Source: Carposina sasakii (lineage: Eukaryota > Arthropoda > Insecta > Lepidoptera > Carposinidae). From it: a stretch of 64,000 bases of DNA. Below the pieces are notes generated by a model. It saw only the letters and a list, made by a program, of their open reading frames with translations. It was not told the origin of the DNA and did no database searches. Positions 54,864 to 64,000 of this stretch are shown in pieces. Within the stretch, counting starts at the first letter, position 1, and the number at the start of each line of letters is the position of its first letter. The DNA lies in the NCBI GenBank assembly GCA_014607495.2, contig CP053153.1, positions 12,338,001 to 12,402,000 on the forward strand, read 5' to 3'. A program made the translations under genes and the position numbers.

Positions 54864-57800
54864 CTGGAATTTTTAATCATCTCTAGAGTTGTTTGTATGC
54901 TACGTGTTGTGCTTTGTGCCGTGTCGTGGATGGTGTAATAAAAACCAGGTTGTTGTGAACGAGTTTATTGCGTTCAAAGCTAGTTCAAACAAGTGCGTTC
55001 TTCAGTAGTGAGTGGATGTGATGTGCTCTAGTCCAAATACGGAATTTTCTGTCAACATACAAGATCTTGAGGACTCATTATTTCTTTCAGAATTTCAAGA
55101 AATAAACATGAATGCTTCAAACATATTTACTATCTAATTTCAATATGTAAAATATCCTATTAGGACTAAATAGGGACATTTTGGATAGCTAAATCTATAT
55201 CAATCTAAATCATCATGCGATCAGAGCTATTCATTATCACCTGGTACTTTAGTCGGTTTCAGACCGAAGCCAGAGACATCTTCATCTGCAAAGCCTACAT
55301 CTTCGTTGGAGGAACCTTGACCAAATGTGGAACCTTGGCCAAACGTTGAGCCTTGGCCGAAGCTGGAGCCTTGATGCCCGTCTCCATTTGAGTTACTTGA
55401 GCCATCGTCATCTGAATCAGTTCCACCAACGTTGGAGCCACTATTGCTGAGGGGTTTCTTAGTTGGGCGATCTTTGTCATTATTTCCAAAAGGAGGTGGC
55501 TTTACATGACCTGAGGCTGCAGTTCCATCTGGACCTGCAGGAATCAATAACACACATGAACAACAACATAAATATAACTTTCCTTTTTCTTCGGAAACGT
55601 AAATTGTTACATATTTTTTTACCTTTGAAAACATCGTCAGAGCCAGTATCATCAGGAGAGTAACTAGTGGCACCAGCGCTGATGAAGTCAGGGTCATACG
55701 CACTTGGGATGGTAGGAAAGAAGGCTGGGATGTAAGGATCCTTGCTGTTCTTCACTATCCTATACCCTATTCCTGGACCTGCGATGTAGTTTACTGTCCT
55801 GCAACAAGTAGAGTCCTAGAGTTTTATGGCGCTGTAATCTTATTTGTAGAAGCCGTACTAAATATAATAAGAGTCAATAAAGGACATTCATTGTTTTTGG
55901 ATATACTTCTTGGCGTTTAATGTGGTGTTTGTTGTATTAAGAAGCAATTTAAAACATTGATGACCTTACCTTTGCACACCTTTGTCGTCCAAGAAAGTGT
56001 AAGATCCCCTGACGTTGCCGTGCGAGTCGCTGCTCTCTGTACGCCTTTGGTCAGGTCCTGCTGATATAAACCTGAAAACAACGGTTCATCATAAGGTTCT
56101 TCAAAAGTGGCTCAAAATTGGCGCGACAACGTCACTTTAATGCACATCATTTTATTTCTATATTGCCTTTTATATATAGATGAACAGTAATACCTGTAGG
56201 AGCCATCAAGTCCTCGTTGCACCGCTGTCCTGCCTCGTGGTCTAGCCTCGCCTCTTACCAAGGGCGCCCTATGGAAGGGGGACCCGATGACGTTGGGGCT
56301 ATCCGGATGAGCAGATGATACATGGAAGCCTGTATCCCGACCAGCAATGTATGACACATCGTGCCTTTCGCCCACATCATCTACGTAAGAATAGTGACCT
56401 GAGAGATGAAAAGATAATACATTTTCTTTAATCATGTGCTTAATATTTTGGTCCTTCGAACCGGATATACGTTTTAAAAACTCGTGTTGTTATCTATCTA
56501 TCTAGCTATGAGAGATTCAGCAAGTCTAACAAAAAAATTCAGGTGGTCACAATATTATTTCAATTAAATCTTCCATCTCTTTACAAACCTTTGACATCTC
56601 CTCTGCTGTCAGCATTTTCTGTTTTGGAATAAGTCCTCGTATCAATTTTGAAGCCATAGCTAGGGTCTTCACTGGGATCGTAGTATGGGTCGTCCTTGTT
56701 ACCAATGGGACCTCTTGGTCTTTGGTCTAAGTCCATTTTGCGATGGACGTTGGGACCCTTTGCTCTGAATCTGAAAATGAGGGCACAGATTTGTGATGCA
56801 TTTAGAAATAGGCTTTTCAACAGGTACCCACAAGTCATTAGTCGGTGATCATTGCTAGTCACGAAAATATATTGCAGAAAAGATTACCACGAATGTGGAA
56901 GCGGCTAATAGTGGAAGGCAACAGCGTTGAATGGACTTAATTAATAATAGTAACGCTTGTGCTTTTGAGTAAATTTCCTTCGGAAATGCTTCGGGATTAC
57001 AGGCAGATACTAGATTCAGAAACGAAGTCTCTTGCCTTAAATAGATGCTTTGTCTCCGCGATAGAAATCCGTGGGACCTCACCGTTGAAACTTACATAAT
57101 CATGATCGATTTTAACACAGAAATTCCTAAGTTTTCTTACCCTCGAGGACCAGCCGTGTAGACAGTTTCCTTGATGGTGTCAGTGGCAGGATCACGGGCT
57201 CCAAACCTGCCTCCCACCACTTTGTTTGCGTTACCATGAGCTAAGTGGTAGCTTTGACCACGGTCCTTGTTCGCGTATCTGTGTAAGGAATGTTATGATG
57301 ATATTAATAGTATAGATTTCATAGAATCGAATCTTTGTTATGAGTGCAATCTACCTAGTAAAAATAATAATGTGCAGACCGTTGTTTTTCAGCCAATCTC
57401 TACAGATATTATCCAACTGTACAGGAGATTTTTTATATAATGCATAGGTGTGTGTGCGAACACAGATGCACTCTCTAAAACTCCTAGACTGGATCATGGA
57501 CGGAAATGCGACATTGCCACTACGACCAGAGAGAGATTAGGAGCAGGTACATAGGCTTTACGTGCTTATGGAGGCATGAGGGGTAAAGCTTCTTAGTAAG
57601 GTTAGTATGAGAGTAGATAAGCTACAGTTAAATGCAGTTGTTGCTGATAATAGTACCTACAGGTTTATGACATAATTATTGGAATTCTAATACCTAATGC
57701 TTTTGTAGTTAGCTTAATGAAGTTTACTAAAAGTATCTGTTTTATCTTCCCTAATTCAGTTTTAATCACCGATTCACCGTAGTCTACCAGCTTTTATTAA

Positions 57801-58704
57801 ATAACAATCAAAGCTTAAGCTGTAGAAAGTTTTTATTATCAACAGAGGAATAAATCTTTAAAAAACTTAATTCATAAAATTATTACTAGATATTAGAAAG
57901 GTCCATATGCAGGTATATCTTAAAATAAGTTACCTACATTGATTGATTGATTAGGATTGATTTCTTTTAAAGGTGGATATCATTACAAAGACGTGATTAC
58001 CAAGTTGGCTTTATTTAAGTGGGTACATTTATACATTTTTTTAACTTTTGAATAGTTTATAAGTATAAATTTTAATAAGTCTTGTTAATGGGCTTCATAA
58101 CTTTAATTAACTGGTCTACAAAATAAAATTTAACAGAAATCTTTTGTTATACGGTGTTTTTTCGTTGCCACCCTTAACGTACTCTATACATGAAATAAAG
58201 TAAGTTTATGCCAAAGAAAAATGCTGGGAAACGATGTAATTTTTTTAATATTTTTTATTACTTGATCGGGCAAAATTTATAGTGTCCATGTTTATGCTAG
58301 TTTTTTCATAGACAGATATTAAACTCGCCAAAAATTTGCGTCTTGCTAGACGCGTCAATGTGCATTTATGCAGAAAAACGCAGTCTATTTACTCAACTTT
58401 GGACCCTAATATCTTGGGAACCAGACATCCCAGGTATGCTTCTTTGGAGAAAAATGATCGTGATGATGAGGAGATTCCGTAGTTTTCAGAAACGTAGATG
58501 ACCAAAAATCACCTGTATAACTTTTAAATCTATACCCAGAACCAACACATACATAAGAGCAATGACCACTTACCCAAAATCAAACGATCCATCCGTGTTA
58601 ACACTGTTATAGTCCCCATCGTTAGTCCTCGCCTTTCCTGGTATAACTTGGGTCCTTACTACACCACACACAAACACCACAATGAACAACGCAACCCATG
58701 CCAT
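54451..58704 (-). CDS. Secreted cuticular protein, CPR family, three Rebers-Riddiford-type regions (8 exons)
   Basis: Structural protein of insect cuticle that binds chitin. Exons, in transcript order: 58704-58574, 57278-57141, 56770-56589, 56398-56194, 56071-55970, 55798-55623, 55534-55241, 54863-54451. All have GT/AG borders and sum to 1641 nt, 546 residues plus stop, in one frame. The N-terminus MAWVALFIVVFVCGVVRT is a signal peptide. Chitin-binding-type regions lie at about 38-92 (weak, DGSFDF ... ETVYTAGPRGF), 127-177 (YGFKIDT ... GHYSYVDDVGERHDVSYIAG) and 215-266 (GSYTFLDDKGVQRTVNYIAG). Then come a low-complexity region with GQGSTF repeats and a KPYRPSS-type Pro/Lys repeat. Most CPR proteins have one such region. 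No ortholog name is assigned. Confidence 0.92.
54864..55240 (-). other. Last intron of the cuticle gene, retained in a short form
   Basis: The donor GTGATA is followed by in-frame GAT AAT GAA TAG, so retention ends the protein after four residues at 55227-55229. No canonical AATAAA is obvious close downstream on this strand. Confidence 0.6.
55241..55534 (-). CDS. Cuticle gene exon 7 (low-complexity region)
   Basis: Acceptor CCTGCAG, donor CCAG|GTGATA. Encodes a Ser/Gly/Asp-rich stretch with GSSFGQGSTFGQGSTFGQ repeats. Read through the donor it ends at TAG 55227, giving a 413-residue form. Confidence 0.85.
55623..55798 (-). CDS. Cuticle gene exon 6
   Basis: Acceptor TTGTTGCAG, donor GTAAAA. 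Encodes TVNYIAGPGIGYRIV, the end of the third chitin-binding-type region, then a Pro/Tyr/Asp-rich linker. Confidence 0.9.
55970..56071 (-). CDS. Cuticle gene exon 5
   Basis: Acceptor GTTTTCAG, donor GTAAGG. Encodes FISAGPDQRRTESSDSHGNV and RGSYTFLDDKGVQ, the core of the third Rebers-Riddiford region. Confidence 0.9.
56194..56398 (-). CDS. Cuticle gene exon 4
   Basis: Acceptor TCTCTCAG, donor GTATTA. Encodes HYSYVDDVGERHDVSYIAGR, the core of the second region, then an Arg/Pro-rich linker and the start of the third (GLDGSYR). Confidence 0.9.
56589..56770 (-). CDS. Cuticle gene exon 3
   Basis: Acceptor CATTTTCAG, donor GTTTGT. Ends the first region (FRAKGPNVH), gives an Asp/Pro-rich linker and begins the second region (YGFKIDTRTYSKTENADSRG). 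Confidence 0.9.
57141..57278 (-). CDS. Cuticle gene exon 2
   Basis: Acceptor CCTTACACAG, donor GTAAGA. Encodes YANKDRGQSYHLAHGNANKV and ETVYTAGPRG, the first, more divergent chitin-binding-type region. Confidence 0.9.
57440..57595. repeat. Interspersed repeat fragment
   Basis: GCGAACACAGATGCACTCTC, CTCCTAGACTGGATCATGGA and GACCAGAGAGAGATTAGGAG match the order seen at 39825-40070. Confidence 0.6.
58152..58515 (+). mobile_element. TA-flanked MITE, CAGGGTG family, copy E
   Basis: Starts CGGTGTTTTTTCGTTGCC, ends ACCAAAAATCACCTG, with TA on both sides, about 364 bp. Both ends have lost a base relative to the family consensus. It lies in intron 1 of the cuticle gene, opposite to its transcription. 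Confidence 0.78.
58574..58704 (-). CDS. Cuticle gene exon 1 (signal peptide)
   Basis: ATG at 58704, donor GG|GTAAGT. 43 codons plus two bases: a hydrophobic signal peptide of about 17-20 residues, then VIPGKARTNDGDYNSVNTDG. An intron between the signal peptide region and the rest is usual in insect cuticle genes. Confidence 0.92.
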
Positions 58705-58760
58705 TATAACACTATTTATCACTATACTATAATATCATGCTAGTCCTCAGAGGTCCAGGT

Positions 58761-58800
58761 ATTGACTATGGTGGTAAAAAACAAAGGCCTCTATATATAT
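58761..58800 (-). promoter_or_regulatory. Core promoter of the cuticle gene
   Basis: TATATATAG on the minus strand at 58791-58800, followed about 30 bases later by ATAGTCAAT (58761-58770), close to the arthropod initiator. This places the start site about 60 bases before the ATG, typical of strongly expressed, stage-specific cuticle genes. Confidence 0.7.
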
Positions 58801-59512
58801 GGAGGTAAATTTGTTCGTCTGCTGGAGTCATACCGCGTGAAAATGGCCGGACGTCATTGTTATTATAATTAGGATTGTGTTGTAGTGACTAGCGAGTTAG
58901 ATTTTTGGTGGTTACCAAATAACTTCTGACTTCCAGCGACTAATTTAGGCAATAGCATTGAGGGAAATAATGTTAATGCTCGACTTGGTGGAGGCACTGC
59001 AGGCTTTCCCAGCTTATTCCATTTTTAAGACTAGTATGTACAATAAAGATATCCATAAAATCTGAGTGGGACTTATGCTACCTCATTAAATGCTTATCTT
59101 AATTTTTTTTTAAACGAAAAACCGACTTCCTCCCAAAACTCGAGCTTACTAAAGTAAAATTTTACTAAAGGGAAAATATATATTGTGTTACGCCGTGTAC
59201 GACGTTTAGAAGGCATAATATTGTCAGATTTATATGCCAGCAAATGATTAAATAGGCCACATGACAAAAGAGAGAAATGACTAGGCTTCGAAAATTTACG
59301 TCTGACAATATAAGCAACATGTAATTACACTCCTTCTTGCCGCCCTGTTCCCAATCATTTGGGGTCGGTGCAATATGTAGGTACTCTTCTTTCATTCATC
59401 CCTATTATCCGTCATCTCGTTATTCTCATGTCTACCTCTTCCTCTATAACCATCTTACTTCGGACACGGCTTAACGCAACATATAATTACACGACTTAAC
59501 ACAATTATCTTC
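58801..59512. other. Upstream region of the cuticle gene
   Basis: No gene. Any distal regulatory sites of the cuticle gene would lie here; none can be named from sequence alone. Confidence 0.4.
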
Positions 59513-59580
59513 ATCTTCATAAGCCTATTGCAGTCCACTACTGGACGTAGGCTTCCCCTGCCATAGGGGGATTTTGTTAC
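59513..59580 (-). repeat. SINE tail fragment
   Basis: ATCTTCATCTTCATAAGCCT ATTGCAGTCCACTACTGGACGTAGG, the tail of the 9325/28728/38799 family only. Confidence 0.7.
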
Positions 59581-59589
59581 TAAAAAGTT

Positions 59590-60030
59590 CCGCTATCCGT
59601 TTTTCGGCGGCTCCATCATCAGACCCTCGTTTCCTTTATATTATGTGTAGCTGACCAAAATTCTCCATAAAAATCTAAAAACTGACAACTCGTGCCTATT
59701 ATATTTGAGGATTATCCCTATATTCCTTAGAGATTTCATCATCAGATATTATGTTTTATATGTAGGTGACCAAAACGCCCAGTAAAAGTGTAAAAACAGA
59801 CTACATGTGCCTACAATATTCGATGATTGCCCTCGATTTCTCCAAGATCCATCATCATCAGATCCTGATGTGGTGAATATGGGACCAACCTGGAAGTATA
59901 CCGTGACCAACTATAAAAAAAATTTGAAATCGGTTCATAAATGACGGAGTTTTGAGGTAACAAACATTAAAAAAAACATACAGACGAATTGATAACCTCT
60001 CTTTTTGAAGTCGATTAAAAAAACATATAG
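59590..60030. repeat. Degenerate tandem repeat and common lepidopteran repeat end
   Basis: Three diverged units of about 110-120 bp each contain a CATCATCAGA block, a GACCAAAA block and a TAAAAAC block. The stretch ends with GAATTGATAACCTCTCTTTT TGAAGTCGATTAAAAAAAC, a sequence common in lepidopteran genomes. Confidence 0.55.
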
Positions 60031-60302
60031 GGCGACAGTTTAGATCCAAATCGAAGGACCAATATTATCGGACATCACGTTGCTACCGCTTAATAAAACT
60101 ATCAATTTACTTTACCAACTTGTCACTGGTCAACGTAGACCCCAATCGAGTCTGGATCTCCTGGACTACTTTGGGAACCACTGTCCCCGCTATGCTAAAC
60201 GTGCCAGTGGCATCTACTTTGTGATCTTTCAGTTCTTGCTACCCCATTCGCATTATGAGAACACAGCCGTTATGATTTTTATTTACTTTAGTGAGTGGTT
60301 AT

Positions 60303-60588
60303 GGGCGATTCCGGCAGTCACACTTAATCTTAAACCTAAACGTAAAATTAGTTCTACCTGTACATACTTTTCATAAGAGGTAAGTGATACTGTGTTGTTA
60401 AAATACTTTGATACCATATAGGGAATTAATGTTACTTATACGTTTTTACATACTTTAAACTTTTCAATATTATTTGGAAGTACTAAAATTAGTTCTACCT
60501 GTCCTTTCCTCTCAGCCATTTATGTTAAGAACGGAGAGAGATAGACCTGACTAAAATTAGGTTTAAGTGTGACTGCCAGAATCGACCC
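60303..60588. mobile_element. Palindromic MITE with internal duplication
   Basis: Ends GCGATTCCGGCAGTCACACT TAA and TTAAGTGTGACTGCCAGAAT CGACCC pair. Relative of 39133-39281. The block AAAATTAGTTCTACCTGT occurs twice inside, so this copy has grown by duplication or insertion. The open frame at 60080-60376 overlaps it and is not a gene. Confidence 0.75.
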
Positions 60589-61084
60589 TATTAACAGCGG
60601 TACAATACAGCCGAAATACTAAGCGGCGTTGAAGCTAACTTAATAATTTCATAGCATGCAGTGTGCTCGACCTTTACCGCGGAGATGCATCGCTCTACGA
60701 TATGAGGGCCACTAACATTCAGTTCCGTCCTTACCAGGAACTAATGCGTTTTATTTAACACCTAACTTAACTATGCTAACCTGTATTGGTAATTTCCAAA
60801 TTATGTTTTTTGACCTGATACCAAGCTCATACTGTGTAAGTATCTATATATTAATATCCCAAAAGCTTCGCCGATATATCGGCATCACCGGTAATATAAG
60901 AGCCGATATCCAGCCGTTCGAAATGAACAACGCGCACGACGACGACTCAGAACGACTTTTTTCAACTGCAGCCTGATACAAAATGATTTGCGTAACAGGT
61001 TATCTGCTGATAATTTGAATAAACTTTGTTTTCTTAACAAAAATAGTTTATTGGTCTGTTTGTGTGCACACATACCTACCTCTT
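60589..61084. other. Intergenic sequence
   Basis: AT-rich. A GATATATCGGCATCACCGG motif near 60870 recurs near 61515 and suggests a repeat relationship. No gene supported. Confidence 0.35.
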
Positions 61085-61212
61085 ATGTTAATTTCTCTTT
61101 CACGATTGGTTTGCTGGAAGAAATCTCTTTTAGAGATAAGCACGCCTTTGTACATTTTCTTTGTCATAAACTTTATTTGTGAAAACTTTACTGTGTACAA
61201 TAAAACATTAGT
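61085..61212 (+). repeat. LINE 3'-end fragment
   Basis: TTTGCTGGAAGAAATCTCTT TTAGAGATAAGCACGCC to GTGTACAATAAA. It is the longest copy of the tail also seen at 16884, 17876 and 38690. Confidence 0.7.
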
Positions 61213-64000
61213 AAATAATAAAAATCTATCAAAAGTAAATTTTAATTAGTAACTTTATAAGTCGTTATTTTTTATAACTATGTGATTTATTTCATTCCAA
61301 ACAAATACATACTTTTTTTAAAATTTAATTTCTGCATTTTTATTGCATAATTTTCTTCCACACTCCTAAGGGCAATCAACAATGGTATCACTATCCTCTG
61401 TTGTTAGCAAGGTGCACCACGGGCAGGTGAGGTTGGCTTGGACCCACAAGATATTGGATACCCATCCACCTACTCCACCCCACCCCCTTACATCGATTAT
61501 TTTTGAAAAATAATCGGTATCGTATCGGCATCACTGGAATCGGTATCGCAAAATTTATTTGTAAATGGCGATTAGTTTTTGGTGAAAATATTTTTGATCG
61601 GTATCGTATCGGCAAAATCATGTATCGTTACATCCCTAGTTTTAACATGGACAACAATGTTATTAAGTGGATAGAAAAAGCAAAAGCCTACGTAGGTATA
61701 TCCCAGGTAAAAAACTATTTACCGGAAGACATTTCTATCAGATTGTAAGCTCGCCTGTGTACATTACCTTTATTTTCGTGGTACACTAAAGCATACCTAA
61801 GTATAAAAATAAAAATTTCATGAAAAAAAGTTTTGCATAAGCAAGAGTTACGAATTTTGAAAAGTCGAATACGAAAGACGATTATTCGATGGAAGATGTA
61901 AATCCATAATCAAGGACATCACTCAGCACATATTTCATGGATATTCGAGTATCAGCTTCATTAACGACTTAATTAATATCAGTATCCGGCGTTTGTTTCA
62001 CTTCCTCGTCCGCTTGTGTTTGAGTTGCTTAACTGCTTCTTTGCTGATGAGAGGCATTAGGTAGCATGCGCGGTTCCAGGTTACCATGGGTCAAACATTT
62101 TTTGGTTGTAGCTGTCTATTTACTATCTATTACTAAAAGGAACATTAACATTTTCGGATCTCTGATATCGTGAGTACGTAGGTACGTAACGTAGTTAGTC
62201 AAAAACGAGGACATTTTGCTACCTGCAGTGGTTTAGAAAAAGAAACCTATAGAGAAGAGTAGAAAGCGGATAATAAAAACATAAATTATTTCAACCATCT
62301 TTTTTATCTATATTTTTCTGTTGTCGGTACTTTGTAAGGACAAAATATATGATAAATATAAATACAGATACTGCCTAGTTACCTATATCTTTTTGAGGCC
62401 TTTTGCTTAGTCTGATCAATGGAAACGCGTCCATCAGATGCTCGTTCCGGTGCGATCATCTCGGATTATAGTGTCGAATTGTACTCGCTTAGAAGCGAAA
62501 CCTTCCAATCTTGAGCCGTCATTCAGCATCAATCAAGCCAAACTTTCCACCAACCTCAGATCAAGATATGCTGGTTACTTGCCGTACATTTGCATGTGTC
62601 CTTCTGCCCCAAACCATTGTTTTGTGCATCTATAAATTAGTTTCGTTTCCAAAGATACAGGTGATACGAAAGTAACGAACAACACAATTGTGGTGGTCTG
62701 ATTGCTTAGCGCTGATGTCTTTATGGGTGACGCTAAATGAGGGTCTTAATTGAAGAACTTCTTTAAATAATTGTCTTGTTAATTAATGTTATGCAAGTGT
62801 TAGAATTGCAGCAAAGAGATTAAACGTACCTAATTGTGGTACCATTCTTTCGGTGCTCTACCTCGCTCGGTACTTGCCCTATTGCTGTTTATTCTTTGTG
62901 GTTTACGGCAGCTGTCGACGACACTAGTTTAAAAAAGATAATCTTTTGGAGAAATATTACCATCCATATTCCCTATAGGTCTATGTTCATAATAATTCGC
63001 ATATAACAAAATGGGGTATCAAGAACTGCAGCATCACGGTCTTCCACGTTGAGAATAGCGGGGCCAGATTTACATGTTCAATCGAGTTAGCTTATTGAGA
63101 GAACGACCCACGGGATAATAAAATTTATATAGCCATAAAATTGATTCCCCTTCTAAATAAGTTTTCTGCGTCAATTGTAACAAGAAGAACTGCAACCAAC
63201 TTGGCGCCTCTCCTTTTGGCAAATTGTAGGAAATGTAATTACGAATCAGATTAAAAAATAATTACTAAACGTCGAGATAAGTGTATAAAACCCTCAATTA
63301 ATCTAAACAATTTGAATAAATAATTATGGTTAGTATAGCCTATTATATTCTAGTTTGTGTATGTAAATTAAATATAGTTGCAGGCTCTAACAAGCAACTG
63401 TAGTCACGCCATCATAACATTATGTAGGAAAGGTAAAAATAAGAAACATAAATTGAAGCGCAAAGCCCAAAAGCGGCAACCTATGGTAGCCCTCTTCCCC
63501 TTTCAAGGGACACATTATAGATCATACTGCCGTGTTCCTGAAATGGGATAGCTATGCAGGATCCTTTGACTGATTTGGTGTAGTTGGTAGTGACAGTGAC
63601 TCTGACCGTAGCGCACTAGGTTCTGCCGGGTCCTAGATGTTAATATTGATGTTTTGATAAATATCTATATTTTTTTCCGAGTCATGGATGTTTCTATAGT
63701 CATACTTATCTATGTTTTATATATTGTTGCTAAGATATCTTAAGGATCTTAGTGTCGGACTAACACTTGGTAAGACTTAGTAAGAAGTGATAATGTCATT
63801 GATAGATGGGTGAATTTCCCAGGTACGTTTTTAGCGCGGCGTGGATGAAAATCGTAGTAGTGCAAAAGCACCATTAATCAGACAGTGATCTAGACTAACG
63901 TTTAAAACTTAAGACCAAAATCTATTTGTTTACGCATTTAAAAAATTATCAAAGGCTCTAAATCTAATTGCGGTGCTATGTCCCCACTTCATTTGCAAAA
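61213..64000. other. Intergenic sequence
   Basis: No gene supported. At about 61500-61640 the motif AATCGGTATCGTATCGGC is repeated and ends with CGTTACATCCCTA, which resembles one end of an insect hAT-type element; the other end was not found. The frames at 61503 and 62438 lack support. The remainder is AT-rich. Confidence 0.4.

Larger units (their letters stand above)
57279..58573 (-). other. First intron of the cuticle gene
   Basis: 1.3 kb with two repeats: an interspersed fragment at 57440-57595 and a complete CAGGGTG-family MITE at 58152-58515 that ends 58 bp from exon 1. Confidence 0.8.

Noticed and set aside
60080..60376. 98-codon plus-strand frame
   Set aside because: Overlaps the palindromic MITE at 60303 and has no domain or conserved features.
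1..64000. CRISPR array, operon or other prokaryotic system
   Set aside because: No regularly spaced direct repeats were found, genes are intron-split, and the repeats are lepidopteran transposable elements.

Overview
The window is a stretch of nuclear genome from a moth or butterfly (Lepidoptera). It is AT-rich, has intron-split genes with GT/AG splice sites, and is crowded with repeat families typical of lepidopteran genomes: tRNA-like SINEs, SINEs that share their tail with a LINE, TA-flanked MITEs, and remnants of RTE- and Jockey/R1-like elements. Nothing points to a bacterial, plasmid or viral source.

Layout. Positions 1-2733 are intergenic and hold one TA-flanked MITE and one long foldback element. 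Positions 2734-8195 are an intact, apparently very young Ty3/gypsy LTR retrotransposon. Its two 412-bp LTRs look identical, and a single gag-pol frame of 1369 codons begins inside the 5' LTR. It sits in an AT microsatellite. From 8196 to about 34.6 kb no confident gene is seen. That stretch holds an internally deleted mariner (14533-15458), many SINE/MITE/LINE pieces, a CpG-rich block with a possible first exon on the minus strand (about 21285-21700) and a minus-strand ORF with a coding-like first half (30380-30883).

Gene 1 (34598-47792, plus strand) is the mitochondrial calcium uniporter, MCU. Six exons are readable, giving 298 residues up to the stop and including both transmembrane helices and the WDIMEP selectivity-filter motif. 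The first exon or exons, with the mitochondrial targeting peptide, were not found. A Harbinger-like element starts 96 bp after the stop and carries the first canonical polyadenylation signals.

Gene 2 (58704 down to 54451, minus strand) is a secreted cuticular protein of the CPR family with three successive Rebers-Riddiford-type chitin-binding regions. Its eight exons join in frame to 546 residues. If the last intron is retained, a 413-residue form with a different C-terminus results. A TATA box and a poly(A) signal bracket it. The two genes converge on about 6.7 kb of AT-rich sequence. Positions 58801-64000 are intergenic repeats.

The two genes have no evident functional link. The most interesting points are the retrotransposon whose start codon and primer site lie in or next to the LTR, the transposon-supplied 3' end of MCU, the duplicated MCU splice donor, the two possible ends of the cuticle gene, and a nested insertion with a natural empty-site paralogue.
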